From Priestia megaterium (GTDB taxonomy: Bacteria > Bacillota > Bacilli > Bacillales > Bacillaceae_H), in the NCBI GenBank assembly GCA_008180335.1, contig VTEF01000001.1:374636-438635 (forward strand): 64,000 bases of DNA. Reading direction: 5' to 3'. This document shows positions 46,530 to 55,703 of the stretch, in pieces (positions within the stretch are counted from its first letter, which is position 1; the number at the start of each line of letters is the position of its first letter). The translations under genes were made by a program, and so were the position numbers. The notes below the pieces were generated by a model. It saw only the letters and a list, made by a program, of their open reading frames with translations. It did no database searches and was not told the origin of the DNA.

Positions 46530-48053
46530 TTGTCAATTAAGCAAGATTATTACTTCTGGAGTTTTATTCAGCAGTTATTGTTGAGTCCGGCAACTGAACT
46601 TATTTATACGAATGCTAATGCTTCGGAGTTATGGTTTGAAGTGAAAAAGCCTAAAGAAAAATATACGATGCGTGTTATTCGTAAACATTTTAATTGGATG
46701 ATTGATTTACAAAAAGATCGGAAGTTAGCAATACAAAGAGCGGAACAAATTAGAAGACAGCGATTTCAGCGCCGATTGCACTTGAACAATGTATACATAA
46801 TGGATTTTAAACCAATTAACAATGGGATGTTAATGGAAGAAGCAACTGTGTCTTCAAAGGTAAGTGGTGAAACAACGATCATTAGTGAGAATGACTCAAT
46901 AAAATATGAACAGCTGTTTACAAGATTGGATTTTAGATATCCAGACATAGAAAATCTATCAGATGAAGAAATATTTGAGCAGATTGAACGATTAAAACGG
47001 CAGTCAGCAACGATTATTCAAGGACAGAAAAAGGAAGAAGAAGCCATTTTTCAATACGGAAAACCCTTTTTTACATATATCTTTTTAGCTGTTCAAATTG
47101 CCATGTTTTTATTCTTAGAATGGAAGGGAGGCAGTGAAGATACACTCACTTTGCTCGAGTATGGGGCAAAGTATAATCCGTTAATTTTAGCAGGTGAATG
47201 GTGGAGATTCTTTACTCCTATTGTGTTACATATTGGTTTTTTGCACTTATTGATGAACAGCTTTGCTTTATACTACTTAGGGTCTTTAGTTGAACAAATC
47301 TATGGAAATATGCGCTTTTTGTTTATTTATATTGTAGCAGGTTTTGCAGGGACACTAGGTAGCTTCGTTTGGACAAGCTCTTTATCAGCAGGTGCGTCAG
47401 GAGCGATTTTTGGCTGTTTTGGAGCACTTTTATTTTTAGCGCGCACACATCCAAAATTATTTTTTAGAACAATCGGTTATAACATCATAGCGATTATTGT
47501 GATTAACTTGGTGTTTGGTTTTGTTGTTCCAGGTATTGATAATGCAGGGCATGTTGGCGGACTAGTTGGCGGTTTTTTAGCAGCTAGTATTGTTAGTTTG
47601 CCAAAACAGCGGCGTCTTTATATGCAAATTCCTGCATTGATTTCAACGGTATTATTAGTTGGCGGTTTGCTTTATTATGGTTTTTTTGAGCGATCAATCG
47701 ACCAAGATGAGCCATATGCATTGAGTGTGGCAGGTTCATATATTCAGGAAAAACAATATGAAAAAGCGAGAAGTTTATTAGAGATATTTATTGATAAGGA
47801 AACGCAAAATAGTAGAGTATATTATGCTGCTGCTTATGCAGAAGCGCAGTTGAACGAGTATGAACATGCAGAGGAGCTTATGAAAAAAGCTGTTCAATAT
47901 GAACCGAAATTTCATGAAGGCTTTTATTATTTATCCCTTTTAAATGTACAGTTGAATGATGTCGAAGAAGCAAAGGAAAATGTAGAAAAAGCAAGGGAGC
48001 TAGATCCAAACAATCAAGACTATGAGAAGCTATGGCAAGAATTACACGATTAA
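46530..48053 (+). CDS. gluP: Rhomboid-family intramembrane serine protease GluP
   Basis: 507 residues. The cytoplasmic N-terminal 180 residues precede seven helices. The catalytic dyad is the serine in GASGAIFGCFGALL and the histidine in NAGHVGGLVGGF; FFTPIVLHIGFLHLLMNSFA is the rhomboid L1/helix 2 segment. The C-terminal cytoplasmic part (from ~395) has two or three TPR units. The TTG start at 46530 follows GGAGGTG. It cleaves membrane proteins such as transporter subunits in B. subtilis. Confidence 0.94.
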   Translation: MSIKQDYYFWSFIQQLLLSPATELIYTNANASELWFEVKKPKEKYTMRVIRKHFNWMIDLQKDRKLAIQRAEQIRRQRFQRRLHLNNVYIMDFKPINNGMLMEEATVSSKVSGETTIISENDSIKYEQLFTRLDFRYPDIENLSDEEIFEQIERLKRQSATIIQGQKKEEEAIFQYGKPFFTYIFLAVQIAMFLFLEWKGGSEDTLTLLEYGAKYNPLILAGEWWRFFTPIVLHIGFLHLLMNSFALYYLGSLVEQIYGNMRFLFIYIVAGFAGTLGSFVWTSSLSAGASGAIFGCFGALLFLARTHPKLFFRTIGYNIIAIIVINLVFGFVVPGIDNAGHVGGLVGGFLAASIVSLPKQRRLYMQIPALISTVLLVGGLLYYGFFERSIDQDEPYALSVAGSYIQEKQYEKARSLLEIFIDKETQNSRVYYAAAYAEAQLNEYEHAEELMKKAVQYEPKFHEGFYYLSLLNVQLNDVEEAKENVEKARELDPNNQDYEKLWQELHD

Positions 48054-48085
48054 AGAAGAGAAATGTGTAACTTTACATTTTATTC

Positions 48086-48114
48086 TTTACTATTGTGATA
48101 ACGTTTACTAAAAT
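48086..48114 (+). promoter_or_regulatory. Candidate promoter with a cre-like element upstream of yqgQ-glcK
   Basis: TTTACT (48086-48091), a 17-bp spacer and TAAAAT (48109-48114) form a plausible promoter. TGATAACGTTTACT at 48096-48109 matches the catabolite-responsive element consensus with one mismatch and fills the spacer. Glucose control of glucokinase would be logical, but this is unproven. Confidence 0.35.
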
Positions 48115-48213
48115 ATGATGGAGGGTTTTAAAAAGCAGGCATTGTTTTGTTGAATGTTTAAACATCGTTATTTTGAGAATAGGTTGAGCTTCCAACCGGT
48201 TAAAGGTGACAAA

Positions 48214-48417
48214 ATGAAGACTTTATATGATGTACAACAGCTATTAAAATCTTATGGGATCATTATATATGTTGGTAATCGTATTGCTGATCTAGAGCTG
48301 ATGGAAATGGAAGTAAGAGAATTGTATCAGTCTAAACTCATTGAGCCAAACGATTATCAAATGGCGATTCTTTTACTTCGACAAGAATTACAAAAACAAA
48401 AAGAGAAAAAAGGATGA
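48214..48417 (+). CDS. yqgQ: YqgQ family protein
   Basis: 67 residues starting MKTLYDVQQLLKSYGIIIYV with IEPNDYQMAILLLRQELQKQ at the end. These match the YqgQ family (a three-helix bundle resembling a nucleic-acid-binding domain). The ATG at 48214 has AAAGGTGA upstream; an upstream in-frame ATG at 48154 would add 20 poorly conserved residues. It lies 6 bp before glcK. Confidence 0.86.
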   Translation: MKTLYDVQQLLKSYGIIIYVGNRIADLELMEMEVRELYQSKLIEPNDYQMAILLLRQELQKQKEKKG

Positions 48418-48423
48418 ATCAAT

Positions 48424-49398
48424 ATGGATGACAAATGGTTAGTTGGTGTTGACTTAGGCGGTACAACAATTAAAATGGCTTTTATTAATCAGTATGGAGA
48501 AATCATTCATAAATGGGAAATAAAAACAGATATTAGCGAACAAGGGCGAAAAATCCCTACTGATATCGCTAAATCTATCGATAAAAAGGTAGGAGAACTT
48601 GGAGAAAGCAAAACAAAGTTATTAGGAATCGGAATTGGTGCACCAGGTCCGGTTAACTTTGCAAACGGTTCGATTGAAGTAGCGGTTAATTTAGGATGGG
48701 AAAAATTTCCGATAAAAGATATTTTAGAAGTTGAAACAGCCCTACCAGTTGTTGTTGACAATGATGCCAATATTGCTGCTATTGGTGAAATGTGGAAAGG
48801 TGCTGGAGACGGAGCAAAAGATTTGCTTTGTGTTACCCTTGGAACCGGTGTAGGCGGAGGAGTTATTGCTAACGGTGAAATTGTTCACGGTGTTAATGGT
48901 GCAGCAGGAGAGATTGGGCATATTACATCAATCGTTGAAGGCGGAGCACCATGTAACTGTGGCAAAACGGGTTGTTTAGAAACTATTGCTTCAGCAACAG
49001 GTGTTGTACGCTTAGCAATGGAAGAATTAATAGAAACAGATAAAGAAAGCGTACTGCGTACACTTCTAGCTGAAAATGATTACTTAACGGCCAAGAATAT
49101 TTTTGATGCGGCTAGAGAAAAAGATGAATTAGCAGTTTCTGTAGTTGACAAAGTCGCGTTTCATCTAGGCTTAGCATTAGCAAATTCAGCTAATGCACTG
49201 AATCCGGAAAAAATTGTACTTGGTGGCGGTGTATCACGTGCAGGCGATATTTTATTAGATGCTGTTAAAGAATATTTCAAACGCTTTGCATTCCCGCGTG
49301 TTTCTCAAGGTGTAGAATTAGCCATTGCAACTTTAGGAAATGATGCAGGGATTATCGGAGGAGCTTGGCTAGTAAAAGCATGCATTTCAACTAAGTAA
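48424..49398 (+). CDS. glcK: Glucokinase (ROK family)
   Basis: 324 residues. It has the phosphate-1 motif [16 protein letters not shown], the ROK zinc motif [10 protein letters not shown], catalytic [11 protein letters not shown] and the adenosine motif [10 protein letters not shown]. It phosphorylates glucose from disaccharides or non-PTS uptake in the cytoplasm. It is cotranscribed with yqgQ. Confidence 0.96.
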   Translation: MDDKWLVGVDLGGTTIKMAFINQYGEIIHKWEIKTDISEQGRKIPTDIAKSIDKKVGELGESKTKLLGIGIGAPGPVNFANGSIEVAVNLGWEKFPIKDILEVETALPVVVDNDANIAAIGEMWKGAGDGAKDLLCVTLGTGVGGGVIANGEIVHGVNGAAGEIGHITSIVEGGAPCNCGKTGCLETIASATGVVRLAMEELIETDKESVLRTLLAENDYLTAKNIFDAAREKDELAVSVVDKVAFHLGLALANSANALNPEKIVLGGGVSRAGDILLDAVKEYFKRFAFPRVSQGVELAIATLGNDAGIIGGAWLVKACISTK

Positions 49399-49720
49399 TT
49401 CTATCATAATAACGAAAAGAGAATGGTGTGTAGAACGTTTCAACGTTTACTACATCATTCTCTTTTTTATTAATAAATAAATTTATTTAATAGAAGGATT
49501 ATCTATCCTTTGTGGTAAATTTAGTTAATTATCTTTTTTGAAACCTTTTCCGTATGTTAAACGTTAGATACTATAGGACAAAAACAACAAATCAAACATT
49601 CCTATTTTACTTGATAAATGTAAGAAATTATTTGCTTTTTTGTAAAAAAAACATTAAGATTATGTTCGTTATCTTACATGTAAAGTGGAAGAAAAAATCC
49701 AGTGGCTAAGGAGGTCCTTG
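49399..49720. other. Gap between glcK and ltaS
   Basis: 322 bases. The glcK terminator (49425-49468) is followed by strongly A/T-rich sequence that should hold the ltaS promoter. No hexamer pair with proper spacing was convincing. Confidence 0.6.
49425..49468 (+). terminator. Terminator after glcK
   Basis: A long interrupted stem (AAAAGAGAATG ... CATTCTCTTTT, with an AACGTT apex) ends in T-rich sequence. Confidence 0.85.
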
Positions 49721-51622
49721 ATGAAAGATAAATTATCGTTGTCAAAGCTGTCGTTTATTCTTACTGCTGTGGTCTTAATATGGATAAAGACCTATATTAC
49801 TTATAAAACACAGTTTGATATTGAAATTGAAAATGCGACCCAAGAATTTTTATTGTTTATAAATCCATTAAGCTTTTTATTACTTGTTTTTGGATTAGGT
49901 TTATTCTTTAAAACGGTTAAAGGCAGCCATCGTTATGTAATCATTACAAGTTTCATAGTTTCGTTTATATTGTTTGCTAACGTCATGTTTTATCGCTTCT
50001 TTAATGATTTTTTAACATTACCAGTCTTATTTCAAACAAGTAATATGGGGGATTTAGGAAATAGTGCATTTGAACTTTTTCAACCAACCGATGTATTTCT
50101 ATTCATTGATGTTATTCTTTTGGGTGTATTAGCTATTTTTCTAAAGCCGAAAACAGATGTAGTAGAAAAGACAACGCGTAAAACACGCTTTGCCTACTAT
50201 ATTGCAGTTGCTGCAGTGTTTATTTCTAATTTGGCGCTTGCAGAAACAGAGCGTCCAGAGCTTTTAACTCGTGCTTTTGATCGTGAAATGCTGGTTAAAA
50301 ACATCGGTACATATAATTACCACTTATATGACGTTGTTTTACAATCAAAAACAAAAGCACAGCGTGCGTTTGCTGACAGCAGTGAATTTGTAGAGACTGA
50401 GAATTATTTAAAGGCAAATCAAAAAGATCCAAACCCTGAAATGTTTGGCAAAGCAAAAGGGAAAAATGTGATTGTTGTTTCACTTGAATCAACACAAAGT
50501 TTTGTTGTGAATAATACAGTAAATGGCCAAGAAATTACACCATTTTTAAATGATTTTATTAAAGATAGCTACTATTTTGATAACTTTTACCATCAAACAG
50601 GACAAGGTAAAACATCAGATAGTGAATTCTTATTAGATAACTCGCTGTATCCATTAGGACGCGGCTCGGTTTTCTTTACACATGGAAGTAATGAATTTAA
50701 TGGTACTCCAGAAATTTTAAAGGATAAAGGTTACTATTCAGCAGTATTTCATGCGAATAACCGCAGCTTCTGGAACCGAGATATTGTGTATCCACGCTTA
50801 GGTTATGATCGCTTCTTTGATGTAGAAGATTATACAGTGACAGAAGAAAATTCAATTGGTTGGGGGCTAAAAGATAAAGAGTTCTTTGAACAATCAGTTG
50901 AACATATGAAATCACTACCACAACCGTTCTATGCTAAGTTTATTACATTAACGAACCACTTCCCATTTGAGTTAGGCGAAGAGGATCGAATGATTGATGA
51001 GTTTGATTCAAATAGCCGTACACTAAATCGTTATTTTCCGACATTACGCTATCAAGATGAGGCTTTCAAACAGTTTATTCAAAAGCTAAAAGATGAAGGG
51101 TTATACGAAGATTCGATTATTGTTGTGTATGGAGATCATTACGGAATTTCACAAAATCATAATGCAGCGATGGAAAAATATTTGGGCAAACCAGTAACGC
51201 CTTATGTATGGACTCAGCTTCAGCGTGTACCAATGGTTATTCATATTCCTGGTGAAGATAATAAAGGAACGATTTCAAAAGTGTCTGGCCAAATTGATCT
51301 TAAACCAACAATTCTCCACTTATTAGGTGTAGATACAAGTGATCATGTACAATTTGGTACAGATATGTTTTCAAGCGAAAAGCTAGACTTTACTGTATTA
51401 CGTGATGGAAGCTTTATTACAGAGAAATACGTATATACAGACAACAAATGTTACGACAAAGCAACAGAACAAGAAACAGATATAAGTGCTTGCGAACCGT
51501 ATATGGAGAAAGCAAAGCAGGAACTTGATTACTCAGATCAAATTGTATACGGTGACCTTCTTCGTTTCTATGATGGTAAAAATTATCGCCCAGAAAAAAA
51601 AGAAGAGAAAGAACAAGAGTAA
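49721..51622 (+). CDS. ltaS: Lipoteichoic acid synthase (LtaS type)
   Basis: 633 residues. Five N-terminal helices (to about residue 185) precede an extracellular sulfatase-fold domain that polymerises glycerol phosphate from phosphatidylglycerol. The catalytic threonine is in [10 protein letters not shown] (about T298). Mn ligands are in VVSLESTQS and YGDHYGIS. A signal-peptidase-like site LALAE lies before the domain. The ATG at 49721 lies behind AAGGAGG; the upstream ATG at 49685 lacks a ribosome site. Position (yqgS) supports LtaS. Confidence 0.94.
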   Translation: MKDKLSLSKLSFILTAVVLIWIKTYITYKTQFDIEIENATQEFLLFINPLSFLLLVFGLGLFFKTVKGSHRYVIITSFIVSFILFANVMFYRFFNDFLTLPVLFQTSNMGDLGNSAFELFQPTDVFLFIDVILLGVLAIFLKPKTDVVEKTTRKTRFAYYIAVAAVFISNLALAETERPELLTRAFDREMLVKNIGTYNYHLYDVVLQSKTKAQRAFADSSEFVETENYLKANQKDPNPEMFGKAKGKNVIVVSLESTQSFVVNNTVNGQEITPFLNDFIKDSYYFDNFYHQTGQGKTSDSEFLLDNSLYPLGRGSVFFTHGSNEFNGTPEILKDKGYYSAVFHANNRSFWNRDIVYPRLGYDRFFDVEDYTVTEENSIGWGLKDKEFFEQSVEHMKSLPQPFYAKFITLTNHFPFELGEEDRMIDEFDSNSRTLNRYFPTLRYQDEAFKQFIQKLKDEGLYEDSIIVVYGDHYGISQNHNAAMEKYLGKPVTPYVWTQLQRVPMVIHIPGEDNKGTISKVSGQIDLKPTILHLLGVDTSDHVQFGTDMFSSEKLDFTVLRDGSFITEKYVYTDNKCYDKATEQETDISACEPYMEKAKQELDYSDQIVYGDLLRFYDGKNYRPEKKEEKEQE

Positions 51623-51631
51623 TCATCAGTT

Positions 51632-51669
51632 AAAAAAGACTCTAACATTTACTGTTAGAGTCTTTTTTT
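51632..51669 (+). terminator. Terminator after ltaS
   Basis: AAAAAAGACTCTAACA pairs with TGTTAGAGTCTTTTTT around a five-base loop. Confidence 0.88.
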
Positions 51670-51724
51670 ATTCATGTCTATTCGTCTATTTTACATATAC
51701 ATAGTAAAAAGGAGCGTGAAGTCT

Positions 51725-52630
51725 ATGTATATTGTAAAACCGGAAACACCATATAACTACTATCGGACGGTAACAGACTTAGCTACACTTCTTACATACT
51801 TCCCATATGGAAAAATGGAGTCCATTGGGTGCAGTGTGTTAGGAAATCCAATTCCGCATCTTTTAATCGGAAAAAGAGGTCCAATCTTTCATTTGAATGG
51901 TTCATTTCATGCCAATGAATGGATTACAACAAACGCAATCATGAAATTTTTAGAAAGGTATTTATATGCAATTTGTAATAAAGAGCATATAGGAGGCATT
52001 GATGCACGGCTTTTATATGAAAATATTACTTTGTCTGTTGTACCCATGGTGAACCCTGATGGTGTAAACCTTGTCCTACACGGTCCGCCTACTAATGAGC
52101 CTTATTCGTCTTTTATCCCCCTCATCGGCCGAGAGTTTAATGACTTTCAAAGTTGGAAAGCGAATATTCGAGGCGTAGATTTAAATAATCAATTTCCAGC
52201 ATATTGGGAAATTGAACGTGAGAGAAAGATTCCTAAGTCTCCACATTTTCGGGATTTTCCAGGATATCATCCATTATCGGAACCGGAAGCACAAGCGATG
52301 GTAAATTTGACGAGAAAGTATGAATTTGACTGCGTGATGGCGTTGCATACACAAGGTGAAGAGTTTTATTGGGGATATATGAATGAGGAACCAGAAGAAG
52401 CTGCTGAAATGGCTTCCTGTTTTGAGAAAGTTAGTGGATACAGGGCCGTAAAAACAATAGACAGCCACGCCGGGTATAAAGATTGGTTTATTCTAGAAAC
52501 TAAAAAACTTGGGTTTACGATTGAATTGGGGAAAGGAATTAACCCTCTTCCACTTTCACAATTTAGTGGCCTGTATCCAAAAGCTGAGTCTATTATCATT
52601 AACGCTATGAATATACTAGCATTTCAATAA
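51725..52630 (+). CDS. yqgT: M14-family gamma-D-glutamyl-L-diamino acid endopeptidase (YqgT-like)
   Basis: A 301-residue zinc carboxypeptidase-fold protein that cleaves peptidoglycan or its peptides. Zinc ligands are H and E in FHANEW and H in MALHTQGEE. The catalytic glutamate is in FTIELGKG and substrate arginine/asparagine residues are in IRGVDLNNQFP. No signal peptide is present, and the N-terminal LysM repeats of B. subtilis YqgT (about 376 residues) are missing, suggesting action on imported muropeptides. The ATG at 51725 lies behind AAAAAGGAG. Confidence 0.88.
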   Translation: MYIVKPETPYNYYRTVTDLATLLTYFPYGKMESIGCSVLGNPIPHLLIGKRGPIFHLNGSFHANEWITTNAIMKFLERYLYAICNKEHIGGIDARLLYENITLSVVPMVNPDGVNLVLHGPPTNEPYSSFIPLIGREFNDFQSWKANIRGVDLNNQFPAYWEIERERKIPKSPHFRDFPGYHPLSEPEAQAMVNLTRKYEFDCVMALHTQGEEFYWGYMNEEPEEAAEMASCFEKVSGYRAVKTIDSHAGYKDWFILETKKLGFTIELGKGINPLPLSQFSGLYPKAESIIINAMNILAFQ

Positions 52631-52732
52631 TCATTGCAAATATAAGGTAATTCTTAGATTTTTCTTGCAATGACGTATTAGGCATAGGATAATTTATAGT
52701 AGATATTTACTGAAAGGTCGAGCGGAATCAAG

Positions 52733-53827
52733 ATGAAATGTTTGAAATACAAACAAATGTGGGTGCTTCTTTTATGTATGATGCTTATAAGCTGTCAGCA
52801 CTCCAAAGAGGAAATCTCTTTACAGACGCAAAAGCAAAACAACGAGGAGCAGCAGATTAAACCGTTAACAATTAAAGGAGCATCATTTTATTCAGTGGCA
52901 GATTGGTTTGATAATGAACGAGTATTGGTCATTGAAAAGCAGGATCAGCAATTTCAATTATATACGTATAACATTTATACTTCTGAAAAAGAACTATTCT
53001 ATTCATCTAAACATCAAATTGTATCAGTAAAACCAAGCCCAGATTATCATTATTTTCTCATTCATACAGCTCTATCCGATGAAAAAGCAGAATTAGTGTT
53101 TCTTGATAAAAGTGGGAAGGAAATCTATACACTGGAAATGAATTCTTATGATTTACATTTTGCCTGGAACTCCTTTATGCCGAATGAGTTACTCATCACA
53201 AACTTTTCAAGAAACTGGACATTTTCCACTTCACGAGTAAATGTGGAGAAAGGGACGGTAACCTCATTATTATTATCTCAACCGTTTGCCTATTGGGTTG
53301 GTAAAAATGAAGTGGCCTATTTAAATACAAGCAATGAAAGCCAAGAATTTGTTGCGTCTTCGCCTCTTATTATTGAAAATATTGATAATAAACAAAAGCA
53401 GCAAGTGACTTCAAATGTATCTGTACTAAAAAACATCCAATCGATGTTTTTTGTCCTTAAAGGAAACAATGAAATGGGAGAATATACATTTTACAAAAAA
53501 AATCATAGACAGCCACATACGTTTCGAACACGCATGCTATCTAGCTATGGAGGGCCTTTTGTTCCATACTATCAATTAGATGAGAGTAAGCAGATGTTTT
53601 ATACGTATGTTCCTCAGCAGACAGGAGAAATGGATTCTTATAAAGGAAAATTTGATTTTATAGAATTTTCACTTGAAACAGGTGAAACGAATACTGTAAT
53701 GGAAGATGTTGAAAATGTTCCGATTAAGCTTTCCCCAAACGGTAAATTAAGCTTAATGGGCTATCAATTTGAGCGGATATTTACTTTTAATCAAAACAAA
53801 GTTAATACATTAGTTCGCATATTATGA
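52733..53827 (+). CDS. yqgU: YqgU-like lipoprotein
   Basis: 364 residues with a signal peptide and lipobox LISCQ (cysteine near residue 21). A likely beta-propeller of repeated strands follows (for example ADWFDNERVLVIEKQDQQF, HFAWNSFMPNELLITNFS, LSPNGKLSLMGYQFERIF). It is anchored outside the membrane. The family is of unknown function. It lies between yqgT and yqgW, as in B. subtilis, where yqgV also occurs; yqgV is absent here. Confidence 0.82.
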   Translation: MKCLKYKQMWVLLLCMMLISCQHSKEEISLQTQKQNNEEQQIKPLTIKGASFYSVADWFDNERVLVIEKQDQQFQLYTYNIYTSEKELFYSSKHQIVSVKPSPDYHYFLIHTALSDEKAELVFLDKSGKEIYTLEMNSYDLHFAWNSFMPNELLITNFSRNWTFSTSRVNVEKGTVTSLLLSQPFAYWVGKNEVAYLNTSNESQEFVASSPLIIENIDNKQKQQVTSNVSVLKNIQSMFFVLKGNNEMGEYTFYKKNHRQPHTFRTRMLSSYGGPFVPYYQLDESKQMFYTYVPQQTGEMDSYKGKFDFIEFSLETGETNTVMEDVENVPIKLSPNGKLSLMGYQFERIFTFNQNKVNTLVRIL

Positions 53828-53872
53828 GATTTCAGAAGAGAATTTAAATCTTTCACATTTATTTACGATGCT

Positions 53873-53909
53873 AAAAAAGCGTCATACCTATAGGGTAGAC
53901 GCTTTTTTT
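53873..53909 (+). terminator. Terminator after yqgU (also faces yqgW)
   Basis: AAAAAAGCGTC pairs with GACGCTTTTTT around a 14-base loop. It is A-rich on one side and T-rich on the other, so it may work both ways. Confidence 0.85.
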
Positions 53910-53938
53910 AGTATAAGTTGCCCATTCAGTATGTAGCA

Positions 53939-54112
53939 TTAATGAGCTGCTGGATATCCATGATGTAAGATGGTCATAACTGTAAACCAACCAAAAACAG
54001 AAAAAGTTAAAACTGCAAAGCCGACTCCAAGAAAGTTCTTATTGCGTAGAGATGAGATTGCACCAAATACGCCTAACAATGTTGTCAATGCGAAAATAAT
54101 CATTAGCCCCAT
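53939..54112 (-). CDS. yqgW: DUF2759 small membrane protein YqgW
   Basis: 57 residues: MGLMIIFALTTLLGVFGAIS, then SLRNKNFLGVGFAVLTFSVF, and GWFTVMTILHHGYPAAH. Two helices match DUF2759 (YqgW). The ATG at 54112 lies seven bases after GGAGG on the minus strand. Its function is unknown. Confidence 0.85.
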   Translation of the reverse strand: MGLMIIFALTTLLGVFGAISSLRNKNFLGVGFAVLTFSVFGWFTVMTILHHGYPAAH

Positions 54113-54323
54113 TAAACAACCTCCTTATTTTTAAATAGCTTAAAAATAAAGCGTTACTATTATCTTAACTCTTTTATTGTAAAACTTTTCTAAACATTTG
54201 TCGAGTTGAAAAATAACAACAGCAGCTGCTTTAACTTGCTTCAATTCCCACATTATTATGTGTATGATAAATAAAGAGATCGAATAAAATCAAGAAAGCT
54301 TTAGTTAAAAGGAGGAACCGTTT

Positions 54324-54956
54324 ATGAAGTATCATCGTATATCTTTAGGACCTATTCAAACAAATTGTTATCTCGTTGTGAACGATCAAAAGGAATGTTT
54401 AATTTTTGATCCAGGCGGAGAAGGTAAAAAGCTTGTTCAACTAATACATAAACATCAGTATAAGCCGCTAGCTATTTTATTGACACATGCTCATTTCGAT
54501 CATATTGGTGGAGTTGACGAAGTACTAGAGCATTTTTCACTGCCCGTTTATGTTCATAAAAAAGAAGCAGACTGGCTGCAGAATCCTAGCTTAAACGGAT
54601 CAAGCTTTTTTGGATTAGGGGCTATCACAGCTAAAGAAGCAACCGATTATTATTCATCGGAAGGAACCATGTCAATTGGGTCTTTCTCATTTTATGTATA
54701 TGAAACACCTGGACATTCACCTGGAAGTGTTTCTTGTTATTTTAAAGAAGCCGAGTTTGTTGTATCTGGAGATGCTCTTTTTCAAGGAAGCATTGGACGA
54801 ACAGATTTACAAGGAGGCAATCACAAGCAGCTAGTAGAAAGCATTCATTCAAAATTGTTGCAGCTACCCGAAGAAACGTTAGTTTTATCAGGTCATGGCG
54901 CTGAGACTACAATTGGTGAAGAGATGGATCATAATCCATTTTTGAATGGATTTTAA
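54324..54956 (+). CDS. yqgX: Metallo-beta-lactamase-fold hydrolase YqgX
   Basis: A 210-residue glyoxalase II-like MBL protein. It has metal motifs THAHFDHIGG, ETPGHSPGSV, VSGDALFQGSIGRTDL and SGHGAETTIG. The substrate is unproven; relatives hydrolyse thioesters such as S-lactoyl-bacillithiol. The ATG lies behind AAAGGAGG. Confidence 0.92.
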   Translation: MKYHRISLGPIQTNCYLVVNDQKECLIFDPGGEGKKLVQLIHKHQYKPLAILLTHAHFDHIGGVDEVLEHFSLPVYVHKKEADWLQNPSLNGSSFFGLGAITAKEATDYYSSEGTMSIGSFSFYVYETPGHSPGSVSCYFKEAEFVVSGDALFQGSIGRTDLQGGNHKQLVESIHSKLLQLPEETLVLSGHGAETTIGEEMDHNPFLNGF

Positions 54957-54993
54957 AAAAGAAAAAGCGATGACAATCATCGCTTTTTCTTTC
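54957..54993. terminator. Bidirectional terminator between yqgX and yqgY
   Basis: GAAAAAGCGATGA pairs with TCATCGCTTTTTC around CAA. Confidence 0.88.
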
Positions 54994-55006
54994 ACCTTCC
55001 AATCAT

Positions 55007-55246
55007 TTATTGTCCGCCTGGTGTCATCATAAATGTTGTCCAGTAAGTAAATCCTACAAAGAAAACAGTTAAATAAGCACCAAATACATAGATGTACATA
55101 CGTTCAGATAATCTTAAATAACTTAATAGTACAAAAAATCCAGTTTGAGCTAAAAAGAGTAAAGATGTTTGCGGCATGTGCCCGAGGTAAAACATAATTG
55201 AAAAAATACCTGTCCAAAACCCCATTACACGGTACATTCGTTCCAC
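55007..55246 (-). CDS. yqgY: DUF2626 membrane protein YqgY
   Basis: 79 residues starting (V)ERMYRVMGFWTGIFSIMFYL and ending FMMTPGGQ, with three helices. It is the DUF2626 family. The GTG at 55246 follows GGAGG by eight bases, so the in-frame codons upstream are not used. Its function is unknown. Confidence 0.87.
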   Translation of the reverse strand: MERMYRVMGFWTGIFSIMFYLGHMPQTSLLFLAQTGFFVLLSYLRLSERMYIYVFGAYLTVFFVGFTYWTTFMMTPGGQ

Positions 55247-55272
55247 GTCTGTTTCCTCCTTTATCCCACTTG

Positions 55273-55680
55273 TCAATTATTAATTATAAAGTACAATTTA
55301 TCCGGTTGTAAATACAATCCAAAGTTGTCGATGTAGCTTTTATCCAAATGAGTTTGTGTGATATAGTCTCTTGATACTTTTCCATTATAATACATATCAA
55401 GAGTTATGAAAACGTTATCTTTTTCTGGGGGGGACGTTTTACAAAAAATTAGTAGTTGGATATGATGAGTTGACATTAAAAAATGAGTAAAGAAAAACAT
55501 AGTTTCTCTTGTTGGATAGTTGTCATTTTTAAAACTTTTATTCAAAGAAGGCTTCGAGATTCGACAAATAAAAATTTATTTCAGATAAGATGTCTAAAAA
55601 AGAAGGGACTTTAGAAAATAAGTCGAAATTATCTGGTAGTCGTTCATTTGTTATAATGGGTGACTGTTAGAAAATACAAT
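55273..55680 (-). pseudogene. Possible decayed gene upstream of comGA
   Basis: On the minus strand 55273-55545 is open for 90 codons and reads protein-like near its end (DNVFITLDMYYNGKVSRDYI), but has only a TTG start with no ribosome site. Upstream, in another frame, the strand reads LPDNFDLFSKVPSFLDILSE, then INFYLSNLEAFFE and a stop. A run of seven G (plus strand, about 55427-55433) lies within the 90-codon part. This suggests a small gene broken by frameshifts. The family was not recognised, and chance coding cannot be excluded. Confidence 0.3.
55652..55657 (+). promoter_or_regulatory. -10 element of the comG operon
   Basis: A perfect TATAAT at 55652-55657 lies about 46 bp before comGA. 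No -35 is present at proper spacing, as expected for an activator-dependent (ComK) promoter. A/T-rich sequence at 55566-55581 may be a ComK site, but a clean AAAA-N5-TTTT pair was not found. Confidence 0.4.
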
Positions 55681-55703
55681 TTAGCTAAAAGGAGAGATGT
55701 TCA

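Noticed and set aside
55566-55581. ComK box upstream of comGA
   Set aside because: Only an imperfect A/T-rich stretch was found, not two AAAA-N5-TTTT motifs at the accepted spacing.
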